Source of the DNA: Citrobacter amalonaticus
GTDB taxonomy: Bacteria; Pseudomonadota; Gammaproteobacteria; Enterobacterales; Enterobacteriaceae
Length of the DNA stretch: 64,000 nt
Assembly: GCF_001559075.2 (NCBI RefSeq)
Contig: NZ_CP014015.2
Span: 2,046,001-2,110,000 of the forward strand
Reading direction: 5' to 3'
A model generated the notes under the pieces. It had not been told where the DNA came from. It worked only from the letters and a program-made list of their open reading frames with translations, and searched no databases. The position numbers and the translations under genes are program-made. Positions 42,601 to 52,161 of this stretch are shown piece after piece. Position 1 is the stretch's first letter. The number at the start of each line of letters is the position of its first letter.

Positions 42601-43620
42601 ATGTTGCAGTTCATTCTCCGACGTTTGGGACTCGTCATCCCCACGTTTATCGGTATCACTCTTCTCACCTTTGCTTTTGTCCATATGATCCCCGGCGATC
42701 CGGTAATGATCATGGCAGGTGAACGTGGTATCTCCCCTGAGCGTCATGCTCAACTGTTGGCTGAACTCGGTCTCGATAAACCGATGTGGCAGCAGTACCT
42801 CCATTACATTTGGGGGGTTATGCATGGTGATTTAGGTATCTCGCTGAAAAGCCGTTTACCGGTGTGGGACGAGTTCGTGCCTCGCTTTAAAGCGACGCTG
42901 GAACTGGGTGTCTGCGCCATGATTTTCGCTACCGCCGTGGGTATTCCCGTGGGCGTGCTGGCCGCCGTTAAGCGCGGTTCCATTTTCGATCATACTGCCG
43001 TTGGCCTGGCGCTGACCGGTTATTCCATGCCTATCTTTTGGTGGGGCATGATGCTGATCATGCTGGTCTCCGTACAGCTCAATCTGACCCCCGTCTCCGG
43101 GCGCGTGAGCGACATGGTGTTCCTTGATGACTCGAACCCGCTGACCGGTTTTATGCTGATCGACACCGCAATCTGGGGTGAAGAGGGCAACTTCATTGAT
43201 GCTGTGGCGCATATGATCCTGCCCGCGATGGTGCTTGGCACTATCCCTCTGGCGGTGATTGTGCGTATGACCCGTTCGTCGATGCTGGAAGTGCTGGGCG
43301 AAGATTACATCCGTACCGCGCGAGCCAAAGGGTTGACGCGTATGCGCGTCATCATCATTCACGCGTTGCGTAACGCTATGCTGCCGGTGGTGACCGTGAT
43401 TGGTCTGCAGGTGGGAACGCTGCTGGCGGGCGCCATTCTGACCGAAACCATTTTCTCGTGGCCTGGCCTTGGGCGCTGGCTGATTGATGCGCTGCAACGT
43501 CGCGATTATCCGGTTGTGCAGGGTGGGGTGTTACTGGTGGCGACGATGATTATTCTCGTCAACCTGCTGGTCGACCTGCTGTACGGCGTGGTGAACCCGC
43601 GTATCCGTCATAAGAAGTAA
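42601..43620 (+). CDS. dppB: Dipeptide ABC transporter permease DppB
   Basis: A 339-residue BPD_transp_1 permease with six predicted helices. The N-terminal segment LQFILRRLGLVIPTFIGITLL is the family first helix, and the coupling (EAA-like) loop YIRTARAKGLTRMRVIIIHALRN-type stretch is near residue 235. It forms the membrane channel with DppC. ATG at 42601 follows the leader stem-loops; dppC starts nine bases after its stop. Confidence 0.97.
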   Translation: MLQFILRRLGLVIPTFIGITLLTFAFVHMIPGDPVMIMAGERGISPERHAQLLAELGLDKPMWQQYLHYIWGVMHGDLGISLKSRLPVWDEFVPRFKATLELGVCAMIFATAVGIPVGVLAAVKRGSIFDHTAVGLALTGYSMPIFWWGMMLIMLVSVQLNLTPVSGRVSDMVFLDDSNPLTGFMLIDTAIWGEEGNFIDAVAHMILPAMVLGTIPLAVIVRMTRSSMLEVLGEDYIRTARAKGLTRMRVIIIHALRNAMLPVVTVIGLQVGTLLAGAILTETIFSWPGLGRWLIDALQRRDYPVVQGGVLLVATMIILVNLLVDLLYGVVNPRIRHKK

Positions 43621-43629
43621 GGGGCCATC

Positions 43630-44532
43630 ATGTCACAGGTTACTGAAAATAAAGTTATTGCTGCGCCGGTGCCGATGACACCGATGCAGGAGTTCTGGCA
43701 CTATTTTAAACGCAACAAGGGCGCCGTGGTGGGGTTGGTGTACGTCGCGATCATGATCCTGATTGCGGTATTCGCCAACTTCCTGGCGCCGTATAACCCG
43801 GCTGACCAGTTCCGCGATACCCTGCTGGCGCCGCCGGCCTGGCAGGAAGGCGGCACGCTGGCGCATCTGTTGGGAACTGACGACGTGGGTCGCGATATCC
43901 TGTCGCGCCTGATGTACGGTGCGCGTCTGTCGCTGCTGGTGGGCTGCCTGGTGGTGGTGCTGTCGCTGGTGATGGGCGTCGTGCTGGGCCTTGTGGCCGG
44001 GTACTTCGGCGGCATCGTTGATAACATCATCATGCGTATCGTCGATATCATGCTGGCGCTGCCGAGCCTGCTACTCGCGCTGGTGCTGGTGGCGGTATTC
44101 GGTCCCTCGATTGGTAACGCCGCGCTGGCGCTGACGTTTGTGGCGTTGCCACACTATGTGCGACTGACGCGCGCCGCCGTGCTGGTGGAGGTCAACCGCG
44201 ACTACGTGACCGCTTCCCGCGTGGCGGGGGCCGGCGCGATGCGCCAGATGTTCATCAACATCTTCCCGAACTGCCTTGCGCCGCTGATCGTTCAGGCGTC
44301 GCTCGGCTTCTCTAACGCCATTCTCGATATGGCCGCGCTTGGCTTCCTGGGCATGGGTGCGCAACCGCCAACACCAGAGTGGGGCACCATGCTCGCTGAT
44401 GTGTTGCAGTTCGCACAGAGCGCCTGGTGGGTCGTGACCTTCCCGGGTCTGGCGATCCTGCTGACGGTGCTGGCATTTAACCTGATGGGTGACGGTCTGC
44501 GTGACGCGCTCGATCCCAAACTGAAGCAGTAA
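43630..44532 (+). CDS. dppC: Dipeptide ABC transporter permease DppC
   Basis: A 300-residue permease with an N-terminal cytoplasmic tail, the OppC-type extension (residues 1-35, FWHYFKRNKGAVVGLVYV), then six helices. GTDDVGRDILSRLMYGARLS near residue 80 is diagnostic of the OppC/DppC family. The EAA loop YVTASRVAGAGAMRQMFINI is near 195. It follows dppB by nine bases and precedes dppD by ten. Confidence 0.97.
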   Translation: MSQVTENKVIAAPVPMTPMQEFWHYFKRNKGAVVGLVYVAIMILIAVFANFLAPYNPADQFRDTLLAPPAWQEGGTLAHLLGTDDVGRDILSRLMYGARLSLLVGCLVVVLSLVMGVVLGLVAGYFGGIVDNIIMRIVDIMLALPSLLLALVLVAVFGPSIGNAALALTFVALPHYVRLTRAAVLVEVNRDYVTASRVAGAGAMRQMFINIFPNCLAPLIVQASLGFSNAILDMAALGFLGMGAQPPTPEWGTMLADVLQFAQSAWWVVTFPGLAILLTVLAFNLMGDGLRDALDPKLKQ

Positions 44533-44542
44533 GAGGTTCGAG

Positions 44543-45526
44543 ATGGCGTTATTAAATGTAGATAAATTATCGGTGCACTTCGGCGATGTTGGTTCCGAAT
44601 TCCGCGCCGTAGACCGCATCAGCTACAGTGTGAATCAGGGTGAAGTGGTTGGTATTGTCGGTGAATCAGGCTCAGGAAAATCGGTCAGTTCACTGGCGAT
44701 TATGGGGCTGATTGATTATCCAGGCCGCGTGATGGCGGAAAATCTGCTGTTCAACGGTCAGGACCTGAAGCGTATTTCTGAGAAAGAGCGACGCAACCTG
44801 GTGGGCGCCGAAGTGGCGATGATTTTCCAGGATCCGATGACCAGCCTGAACCCGTGTTACACCGTCGGTTTCCAGATTATGGAAGCGATCAAGGTGCATC
44901 AGGGGGGTAACAAGAAAACCCGTCGTCAGCGGGCGATTGACCTGCTGAACCAGGTGGGGATCCCCGATCCGGCCTCGCGTCTGGACGTGTATCCGCACCA
45001 GCTTTCCGGTGGGATGAGCCAGCGCGTAATGATCGCGATGGCAATTGCCTGTCGACCGAAGCTGTTGATTGCCGATGAGCCGACGACGGCGCTGGACGTG
45101 ACCATCCAGGCGCAAATCATCGAGCTGCTGCTGGAACTGCAGCAGAAAGAGAACATGGCGTTGGTGCTCATCACTCATGACCTGGCGCTGGTGGCGGAAG
45201 CCGCGCACAAAATCATTGTCATGTACGCCGGTCAGGTGGTGGAAACGGGGGCGGCGCACGACATTTTCCGCGCGCCGCGTCATCCTTATACCCAGGCGTT
45301 GTTGCGCGCGTTGCCGGAGTTTGCTCAGGATAAAGCGCGACTGGCCTCGCTGCCAGGCGTGGTGCCGGGGAAATATGACCGCCCGATGGGCTGTCTGCTG
45401 AACCCGCGTTGCCCCTATGCGACGGACAAATGCCGCAGTGAAGAACCTGAACTGGCCCTGCTGGATGGCGGTCGTCAGTCGAAATGTCATTACCCACTCG
45501 ATGATGCCGGGAGGCCCACACTATGA
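44543..45526 (+). CDS. dppD: Dipeptide ABC transporter ATPase DppD
   Basis: A 327-residue ATPase. Walker A GESGSGKS near residue 40, signature LSGGMSQR near 155, Walker B LLIADEPTTALD near 175. The C-terminal oligopeptide/dipeptide extension with four Cys residues (CLLNPRCPYATDKC and SKCHYP) is typical and may bind an iron-sulfur cluster. Its stop overlaps the dppF start (ATGA), giving coupled translation. It energises dipeptide import with DppF. Confidence 0.97.
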   Translation: MALLNVDKLSVHFGDVGSEFRAVDRISYSVNQGEVVGIVGESGSGKSVSSLAIMGLIDYPGRVMAENLLFNGQDLKRISEKERRNLVGAEVAMIFQDPMTSLNPCYTVGFQIMEAIKVHQGGNKKTRRQRAIDLLNQVGIPDPASRLDVYPHQLSGGMSQRVMIAMAIACRPKLLIADEPTTALDVTIQAQIIELLLELQQKENMALVLITHDLALVAEAAHKIIVMYAGQVVETGAAHDIFRAPRHPYTQALLRALPEFAQDKARLASLPGVVPGKYDRPMGCLLNPRCPYATDKCRSEEPELALLDGGRQSKCHYPLDDAGRPTL

Positions 45527-46536
45527 GTACGCATGAGGCCACCTCGCAACAACCGCTGTTGCAGGCGATCGACCTGAAAAAACATTACCCGGTGAAGAAG
45601 GGGATTTTCTCCCCGGAACGTCTGGTGAAAGCGCTCGATGGGGTCTCTTTTACCCTTGAACGCGGCAAAACGCTGGCGGTGGTGGGCGAATCCGGTTGTG
45701 GGAAATCCACGCTCGGCCGTCTGCTGACGATGATTGAAACGCCGACCGGCGGTGAACTGTATTACCAGGGGCAGGATCTGCTTAAGCACGATCCGCATGC
45801 GCAGAAACTGCGTCGGCAGAAAATCCAGATTGTGTTCCAGAACCCGTATGGTTCACTGAATCCGCGCAAGAAAGTGGGACAGATTCTGGAAGAGCCGCTG
45901 CTGATCAACACTTCGCTGAGCAAAGAGCAGCGCCGTGAAAAAGCGCTGGCGATGATGGCGAAAGTGGGGCTGAAAACCGAGCATTACGATCGTTACCCGC
46001 ACATGTTCTCCGGCGGCCAGCGTCAGCGTATTGCCATTGCTCGTGGGCTGATGCTCGATCCGGATGTGGTGATTGCCGATGAACCCGTCTCTGCGCTCGA
46101 TGTTTCCGTCCGTGCGCAGGTGCTGAACCTGATGATGGATTTGCAGCAGGAGCTGGGGCTGTCCTACGTGTTCATCTCCCACGATCTGTCAGTCGTCGAA
46201 CACATTGCGGATGAAGTGATGGTGATGTACTTAGGCCGTTGTGTGGAGAAGGGGACGAAGGACCAGATCTTCAACAACCCGCGCCATCCGTACACTCAGG
46301 CACTGCTCTCTGCCACACCGCGTCTGAATCCGGACGAGCGCCGCGAGCGCATCAAACTGACCGGCGAGCTGCCCAGCCCGTTGAATCCGCCGCCGGGCTG
46401 TGCCTTCAACGCCCGCTGCCGTCGTCGCTTTGGGCCCTGCACTCAGTTGCAGCCGCAGCTGAAAGACTACAGTGGTCAACTGGTCGCCTGTTTTGCGGTT
46501 GATCAGGATGAGAACCCGCAGAAGACAGCGATCTGA
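45523..46536 (+). CDS. dppF: Dipeptide ABC transporter ATPase DppF
   Basis: A 337-residue ATPase, three residues longer than in E. coli. Walker A GESGCGKST near residue 53, signature FSGGQRQR near 165, Walker B VVIADEPVSALD near 182. The OppF-type C-terminal Cys cluster CAFNARCRRRFGPC is near 292. It overlaps dppD by four bases, ends the operon, and is followed by a REP element. Confidence 0.97.
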   Translation: MSTHEATSQQPLLQAIDLKKHYPVKKGIFSPERLVKALDGVSFTLERGKTLAVVGESGCGKSTLGRLLTMIETPTGGELYYQGQDLLKHDPHAQKLRRQKIQIVFQNPYGSLNPRKKVGQILEEPLLINTSLSKEQRREKALAMMAKVGLKTEHYDRYPHMFSGGQRQRIAIARGLMLDPDVVIADEPVSALDVSVRAQVLNLMMDLQQELGLSYVFISHDLSVVEHIADEVMVMYLGRCVEKGTKDQIFNNPRHPYTQALLSATPRLNPDERRERIKLTGELPSPLNPPPGCAFNARCRRRFGPCTQLQPQLKDYSGQLVACFAVDQDENPQKTAI

Positions 46537-46541
46537 CAAAA

Positions 46542-46613
46542 GTGCCGGATGGCGGCTTCGCCTTATCCGGCCTACAGTGATTTGTAGGCCCGGTAAGCGT
46601 TGCGCCACCGGCA
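46542..46613. repeat. REP/BIME element between dppF and yhjV
   Basis: GTGCCGGATGGCGGCTTCG with CCTTATCCGGC and the partner GTAGGCCCGGTAAGCG with GCGCCACCGGC form a typical pair of inverted REP units between convergent genes. Confidence 0.85.
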
Positions 46614-46614
46614 T

Positions 46615-47913
46615 TTACTCAATCAGTTTCAACAGCGGCGACAGACACAGCAGCATCCCGTACAGCAAGATCAGCCAGGTTTTCAGACCGCGCAGTTTTT
46701 CCAGTGGGGCCACTTTGTAAATCAGGAAGAAAGGGATCAGGCAGGAGACAATACCGTACAGCGGGCTGCCGAGCTGGAAGAACACCAGCACGGAGACGCG
46801 GAACGAAACCCAAATCACCAGCGTGGTGACGATAAACGCGCAAATACCCAGCGTAATGATGCGCGGAGGAATATTCCCGACGTTAACGATGCGCCCCAGC
46901 ACATTCAAAATGATGCCCTTCATCGCCTCATGGAACCCCAGGTAGATCCCAAAGAATGCCGTCAGCACCGCAAAGATATTCAGCACCGTCGAGGTGATGT
47001 GGATAATCGGCCCCGGTATGACCTGTGCGGCTAACGCCAGCGCAGAAATGTTTTGCTCAAAGGCGGAGACCGCCTCCTCGTGGGTAATGGAAAAGGTGAA
47101 CGAGAAGGAGAAAAACAGGATCACCGCAATGAGCGTGATGTAGCTGATACGGTGAGTGCGAATCGCCATGCGGGTTGCTTGCACTCTGTCCGCTTCACGC
47201 TTGCGATAGGCAATATTCATCGGGTTGAGAACCTGAATGAAGACTGCCGAAAAGAAGCAGAAGGGGATAGTGAGCAACACGTCGCGAAAGAATACCGACG
47301 CTTGCGGGAAGGCGGTGATATTGCTCAGGTTCCAGTGTGGGATCATTGCCAGTCCAAACACCACGATGATACCGACTTTCACCACCACCATTGGGCCGGA
47401 GATTTTAAAAAGTAGTTTCTCGCCGCCGGAGGCGATCGCCACCAGTGCCGCAAAAATCGCCACCTTGTAGATCAATGACTGCGAAAGGTCGGCGTCAGTC
47501 AGGCCGAAGGTGCGAATGTACGATGCGCTGTCGAACACCACGGAAAGCGAGTAGATAAATATGCCGTGGATAATCATCAGGAAGTAGATCACGCCGAGGA
47601 AGACGCCCCAGTTTTTCCCCAGGTAATGGCTGATGACATCGGTATAGTCGTTACAGGTTTCGCTCTCGGAGAGCGTTTTCAGGTAGATATCCTGCACGAT
47701 CCAGGTGGCCGGATAGGCAATCAGAGAGGCGGTAATAAAGACCCAGATGCCTTTTAATCCAATCTGCACTGGCATTAATACCGTTCCTGCGCCAATCGCC
47801 ATGCCGATGCACAGCAACACCCAGCCAAAATCGTAGCGGGTAAACGGTAAACTCTGCGACGCCGGTTTGCCGGATGCGCGGTGATCGGAAAGTGGTGATG
47901 TGTCGTGCTGCAT
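46615..47913 (-). CDS. yhjV: YhjV, HAAAP-family amino acid transporter
   Basis: A 432-residue member of the hydroxy/aromatic amino acid permease (HAAAP/SdaC) family with about 11 predicted helices. TRYDFGWVLLCIGMAIGAGTV near residue 28 and the loop VLNPMNIAYRKREADRVQATR near 230 are typical. Substrate unknown, possibly serine-like amino acids. The ATG at 47913 gives MQHDTSPLS similar to E. coli (MQQHKTSPLS), with AGGGGA before it; five more codons are open upstream. It diverges from the ldrD/rdlD region. Confidence 0.93.
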   Translation of the reverse strand: MQHDTSPLSDHRASGKPASQSLPFTRYDFGWVLLCIGMAIGAGTVLMPVQIGLKGIWVFITASLIAYPATWIVQDIYLKTLSESETCNDYTDVISHYLGKNWGVFLGVIYFLMIIHGIFIYSLSVVFDSASYIRTFGLTDADLSQSLIYKVAIFAALVAIASGGEKLLFKISGPMVVVKVGIIVVFGLAMIPHWNLSNITAFPQASVFFRDVLLTIPFCFFSAVFIQVLNPMNIAYRKREADRVQATRMAIRTHRISYITLIAVILFFSFSFTFSITHEEAVSAFEQNISALALAAQVIPGPIIHITSTVLNIFAVLTAFFGIYLGFHEAMKGIILNVLGRIVNVGNIPPRIITLGICAFIVTTLVIWVSFRVSVLVFFQLGSPLYGIVSCLIPFFLIYKVAPLEKLRGLKTWLILLYGMLLCLSPLLKLIE

Positions 47914-48143
47914 GGAGTCCCCTGCCAAAAAGAGCCGTCACGGCTTGATGACCGCGAGGGGACGCAATTCTACAGAAGAGTGTGGGTCTCTGCCAGTTGG
48001 CTGATTGCGAGGCGTCACGCAAAGCGAAAGCGTGTTGGATGTCGGGCATGGCGGGTTATCGTAGAATCGGCGGCAAGCGGGGTTTCCCCGGTGAGGCGCA
48101 ACGTTGCGGGGGCTTGATCCCTGGCGGCGTGAGTTGCTGGAAA

Positions 48144-48205
48144 GAGAAAACCCCCGCATGTTGTCTGGTATAAACCTGGCAACTAAACGGGGGCTTACCT
48201 TGAAC
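48144..48205 (-). ncRNA. rdlD: RdlD antisense RNA (antitoxin of LdrD)
   Basis: The minus strand reads CAAGGTAAGCCCCCGTTTAG and later ATGCGGGGGTTTTCTC, closely matching the E. coli Rdl RNAs. The complementary CCCCCG and CGGGGG arms followed by TTTTCT form its terminator. It overlaps the ldrD 5' leader and should block its translation. End points are approximate. Confidence 0.75.
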
Positions 48206-48259
48206 CCGAACAACTCAAGGATAGCCGCGAACGGTTGCCATTGCAACACAGGCGGCGAT

Positions 48260-48367
48260 ATGACGTTGACTCAGATAAGCATGGCTTTCTGGCACGATTT
48301 AGCGGCTCCAGCCATTGCCGGTATCATTGCGGGCATGGTCGTGAACTGGCTACGTAGCCGGAAGTAA
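48260..48367 (+). CDS. ldrD: LdrD small membrane toxin
   Basis: A 35-residue peptide with MAFWHDLAAPAIAGIIAGMV (residues 8-27) and a basic tail NWLRSRK, matching the E. coli Ldr family (type I toxin encoded by long direct repeats). A single hydrophobic helix would insert in the inner membrane and depolarise it when overproduced. It lies between yhjV and bcsG as in E. coli, with the antisense RdlD on its leader and a terminator 50 bp on. Confidence 0.92.
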   Translation: MTLTQISMAFWHDLAAPAIAGIIAGMVVNWLRSRK

Positions 48368-48416
48368 ATGCGCTGATGGGCGTCTGCCTGCCGCAGTGGC
48401 AACATGCGCCCGAACC

Positions 48417-48447
48417 AGGCCGCAAGGGCGATCCTTGCGGCCTTTTT
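48417..48447 (+). terminator. Terminator of ldrD (also facing bcsG)
   Basis: GGCCGCAAGG-GCGAT-CCTTGCGGCC followed by TTTTT. A ten-base-pair stem; it ends three bases before the bcsG stop, so it may terminate from both sides. Confidence 0.9.
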
Positions 48448-48449
48448 CG

Positions 48450-50129
48450 TTATTGCGGATATGGCACCCAGTCGCCGCTATTCAGACGGACGTACGGTTT
48501 GTCCTGATACTGGATAACCACCGCGTTAGCGTTTTCCGACACCACCGCCGTTTGTGGCAGGTTGCTGGTGAGTTTTGCCCAGTCCACGTTGTCTTCGGAG
48601 AAGATCTTACCGTCAAGCACGCGTACCACCAGGTCAGAAATCGCCAGGTAGCTGCTTGGCTGATTAATGACGATCGGCGCACCCTGATGCGGCGCTTTCA
48701 TGCCGAAGAATTTCACGCCAGCCGGGACGTTGGTGATCGATGGGCTCGGGATATCACGCAGACCAGAGACCTGCATTCTGTCGCCTTTCAGCGCGCCGCC
48801 GTGTTCTGGTACGACAACCACCATCACCTTCCGACCCGATTTTTCCAGCTCGGTGAAGAACGCATCCAGTTCATCAAAGAATTTCTGGGCGCGCGCTTTG
48901 TAATCCGCCGTTTTGCTGACGCCAGGATAGTGGTTACCGTCATGGAGCGGCAGGGTGTTGTAGAAGGTGGCGCTACGGGAATCCTTATCTTTTTCCGTGG
49001 TTTCCATCCAGCGCTGTAGCACGGCGGTGTCGTCATACACCGGGGAACCATCAAAACCTAACAGCGGCACAGGCAAGCCCTTTTGGTCCATCAGTTCAGC
49101 CTGCATGCCGCCATTTTCACGGACCTCTTTCAGGAAGCCGCCGAATTCGCCGTTATGGCCCATCATCAGGTGCTGCGTAAAGCCCAGTTTTGACAGGTTA
49201 TCAAACAGATAGCATTCATTGCCTGCCGGTTGGTACAGGTTAGTGTGCGAGGGCTGTCCGCAGCTGGCGCGCAGCAGACGAATCGCCGCCGGGCCGCTAT
49301 ACGACGTGGCGGAATTGAAGTGCTTAAACTGAATATCAAAGTGCGACCACAGCGGGTGCGACATCAGCCCAGCGGCTTCAATATCGGACCAGGAGAGTGA
49401 GCAGATGTTGATGACCAGCAATTCAAAGGGCTGCGCATCGGCAGGAAGCGCTGACGGGAAAGGCGTTTTACGCTTCGCTTCCGCATTGTAGAACGTATTC
49501 AACCATGCGTTGAGATTCGCCGAGGTCGGCGGCGCGGTTTGTGCCGGAATATCACCAACGACCGGCGTTCCTCCGGCGGTCGCGACCGTTTCTGCCGCCG
49601 TACCGCCCGTGGTGGTCACCGTGGTCGTCGGTTGACCCGCCGGCCACAGAGAGAAGCCTGGTCCTGCCAGCGTCAGGACGTTCAGCCAGACCATAATTGC
49701 CACCACGAAGACGGTAACCCGAATCCATTGTGACAAAAACAGCCACGCGACCAGCAGAACAAACACGGCGCCAATCATTTGCCAGTTGATAAAGCGGGTC
49801 GCGAGATCCAATAGATAGTCGGCGCTAAAGCCCGCTACCTGGGACCCCTGGCTCATAATACTTTCCGGACCTGGCAGCCAGGTGTCGTGCCAGAACAGGC
49901 CAAAACCGATCGGAATAGCTATCCAGTGACGAATGCGATGCAGGCTGTAACGCGGAACAGGCATCAGCAGGAAGGCCATAAAGACCAGGTTCAGCAGCGG
50001 GTGAAAATTCAGATAGCCCGCCCAGAGCAGGCCGAACTTGACCAGAAAATAGAAGTTCCAGCCAGAAAGGCCGCGCCAGTATTGCCAGAGTGGTGAAGGC
50101 AGTGATGCGTTTTGTGTTTGTTGAGTCAT
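48450..50129 (-). CDS. bcsG: Cellulose phosphoethanolamine transferase BcsG
   Basis: A 559-residue inner-membrane enzyme that adds phosphoethanolamine to cellulose. About five N-terminal helices (residues 20-180) are followed by an alkaline-phosphatase-like periplasmic domain. The catalytic Ser lies in FNSATSYSGPAAIRLL near residue 278, and metal ligands are expected in LVINICSLSWSDIE near 240 and VVVPEHGGALKGDR near 440. It is the last gene of bcsEFG, overlapping bcsF by four bases. Length matches E. coli. Confidence 0.97.
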   Translation of the reverse strand: MTQQTQNASLPSPLWQYWRGLSGWNFYFLVKFGLLWAGYLNFHPLLNLVFMAFLLMPVPRYSLHRIRHWIAIPIGFGLFWHDTWLPGPESIMSQGSQVAGFSADYLLDLATRFINWQMIGAVFVLLVAWLFLSQWIRVTVFVVAIMVWLNVLTLAGPGFSLWPAGQPTTTVTTTGGTAAETVATAGGTPVVGDIPAQTAPPTSANLNAWLNTFYNAEAKRKTPFPSALPADAQPFELLVINICSLSWSDIEAAGLMSHPLWSHFDIQFKHFNSATSYSGPAAIRLLRASCGQPSHTNLYQPAGNECYLFDNLSKLGFTQHLMMGHNGEFGGFLKEVRENGGMQAELMDQKGLPVPLLGFDGSPVYDDTAVLQRWMETTEKDKDSRSATFYNTLPLHDGNHYPGVSKTADYKARAQKFFDELDAFFTELEKSGRKVMVVVVPEHGGALKGDRMQVSGLRDIPSPSITNVPAGVKFFGMKAPHQGAPIVINQPSSYLAISDLVVRVLDGKIFSEDNVDWAKLTSNLPQTAVVSENANAVVIQYQDKPYVRLNSGDWVPYPQ

Positions 50130-50317
50130 TTTTTCGTTGCCCTGGAAATCACCGTGCGGCGCAATGTTCCGGCCGGTTTAACATAACGAGGTTTTGCAAA
50201 TAACAGCCGGGTCGTATTGCTGATCCGGCGTAGTGAATGGCGCGCCAGATATCCCAGCGGGAAGAAAATCAGCGCACAAACAACGATGATTTGCAGGATA
50301 TCGCTGATAGTCATCAT
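50126..50317 (-). CDS. bcsF: BcsF, small membrane subunit
   Basis: A 63-residue protein with one membrane helix (about residues 6-26, DILQIIVVCALIFFPLGYLA) and an Arg/Lys-rich tail. BcsF recruits BcsE to the membrane of the cellulose synthase complex in E. coli. It overlaps both bcsE and bcsG by four bases (ATGA), so the three are translationally coupled. Confidence 0.95.
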   Translation of the reverse strand: MMTISDILQIIVVCALIFFPLGYLARHSLRRISNTTRLLFAKPRYVKPAGTLRRTVISRATKK

Positions 50318-51873
50318 GATGAGCGCTCCGTTTCATCGTCCAGTAAGCGTAGTGGTTGCGGAATACGCCGCCACGTCTTGCCGTCATGCTCGGCATTGAT
50401 GACGGGTTTCACGTTCTGGGTCAGCGGCAGCGGTTGTCCCCACTGCTCCGGCGCCAGTAAGCGCATCTGCACCAGTTCAGCGCTGATGAGATTATCTTCA
50501 AACCAGACCATGCGGTTAGAAAAGAGATCGCCGGTCGGGAGCGGAAAGATATGATTCAGTGCAGTATCAAGATCGTTGACGCGGCAAAACGACAAGAACA
50601 GAACCAGGCGGTTGCCGCCAATGGTGACAATATCGCCGGTACGGTGTGGGCGACACATCGTTAAGGCTTGCTCAACGCGGATACCCGGAACGGGCCGCAG
50701 CGCGACCATCACCCCTTTCCCGTCGGCAGGCAGCAGGGTGTTGCTCATCATATTGTTCACCGCTTCGCAGAACACGTCCCACTTCTGGAAACCGCGCAGT
50801 TTCATCGGCTGGGTCATCGACAGCAGCGTTGTGATATCTTCCGGCACGTAGCGGCTAAATTGCTGGCCCTGAACGCTTTCAATGAGCGTCAGACAACGGG
50901 AGAGCGGGGCGTTCCACGGAATCACCATATTGGCGCCGCAGCCTAACAGCAGGCGCTCGTCGGTGGCGCGCAGGCTGGCGATGTTTTCTCGCACGAGGAT
51001 TTTCAGCGCGCTTCCGCGCTGGCGACGCAGAGTATGGATGCTCCGTGCCAGGGGTTCAATCTGGCTGTTTTGCTGAAGCGAAAAGATCAACGTAGCCGCC
51101 TGAGCGGTACGCGCCTCATTGAATAAACTTTCATTATTATCGAATAATTTCCAGTGCTCGGAGAGTGGCGGAGCCCCTTCCAGCACGGCGACATTACTCA
51201 GGATCTGCTTTTCATCGCTACGCGGCTGGATTTCCGCTTCTTCTTTCTGCGCCAGTTCCCACTGTCCTTCATGATGGCGGACGGTGAGCTGTTGGCGAGC
51301 GCTGACCCCTTTTTCATTACACCAGAAGGCAATATCAAACAAATGCTGATCGCCCTGATAGCGCATACTGGCGAGGCCATAAAGCGAGCGATATTCCCCC
51401 ATTAAAAGAGAGAATTGTTTATCGTTATTATTCCCGGGGTTAAGCACCACTACAGAACAGTGATGGAGACGCGTCCATTTATTCATTTTATCCAGCCACA
51501 GACGCAAACGTTCAACTGGTATATTTTGCCAGCCGTTATTTGCGCAAATAAGAATGAATAAGTAATGCGTCGGATCCACGGAACACAGCAAATCGCGGGT
51601 CATAAATTGTAGACCCTTTTCCGAATTTGGCATGGAAAATAACTGAATTTTTTCCGGACCGTGAGATTCATCTAATTTGAATATTTCTCCAGGATCGCGG
51701 CCCATAGAAATGCCCGCGACTTTTGCAGTCCCGGTCTGAAAGGCAATCGTTTGATTCGCCAGGCTGATAGCGTCTTCAACGCGATCAGTGTTAACCCACC
51801 AGACTCCGCCGGCTGGCATATGGCGTAGTTCATCCCACAATGATGAGATGCCAATTGAAAATACAGGGTCCAC
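50314..51873 (-). CDS. bcsE: BcsE, cyclic di-GMP-binding cellulose synthase regulator
   Basis: A 519-residue cytoplasmic protein with a C-terminal GIL domain. The c-di-GMP I-site RxGD appears as HRTGD near residue 410, within CRPHRTGDIVTIGGNRLVLF. BcsE boosts cellulose production as part of the synthase machinery. Translation starts at GTG (51873) with GAGGA five bases upstream; E. coli has four more residues at the start, and no in-frame ATG exists just upstream here. It diverges from bcsR across a 288-bp gap. Confidence 0.95.
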   Translation of the reverse strand: MDPVFSIGISSLWDELRHMPAGGVWWVNTDRVEDAISLANQTIAFQTGTAKVAGISMGRDPGEIFKLDESHGPEKIQLFSMPNSEKGLQFMTRDLLCSVDPTHYLFILICANNGWQNIPVERLRLWLDKMNKWTRLHHCSVVVLNPGNNNDKQFSLLMGEYRSLYGLASMRYQGDQHLFDIAFWCNEKGVSARQQLTVRHHEGQWELAQKEEAEIQPRSDEKQILSNVAVLEGAPPLSEHWKLFDNNESLFNEARTAQAATLIFSLQQNSQIEPLARSIHTLRRQRGSALKILVRENIASLRATDERLLLGCGANMVIPWNAPLSRCLTLIESVQGQQFSRYVPEDITTLLSMTQPMKLRGFQKWDVFCEAVNNMMSNTLLPADGKGVMVALRPVPGIRVEQALTMCRPHRTGDIVTIGGNRLVLFLSFCRVNDLDTALNHIFPLPTGDLFSNRMVWFEDNLISAELVQMRLLAPEQWGQPLPLTQNVKPVINAEHDGKTWRRIPQPLRLLDDETERSS

Positions 51874-52161
51874 AGCGTTCCTCGGGTCGCTATTTTATCT
51901 GTTTATCAGTTTACTAGCGAAAGCCCAGAAATAAACCTAACATTGAAATTAAAACGTATCAGATTTAGCATGTGAATCGATTTGGCGAGCAAGAAGCCTT
52001 GTAACATCGGCCTTTCCGATTCCATGACGCGTATTTTCACGAAACAACAAGTCAGAAAATGAGCAACATTTGAGCTTGCGGAATTTCGGTGAGAACGAAG
52101 CGGAATGCGAAAAGAAAAAATGTTTGAAGCATGGCGAGTCTATTCAAAGGGATAAAACAAA
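51874..52161. promoter_or_regulatory. Divergent bcsE/bcsR control region
   Basis: A 288-bp AT-rich gap between the two cellulose operons. It must hold both promoters. I see no convincing binding palindrome; the bcsR ribosome site is AAAGGG near 52147. Confidence 0.6.
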
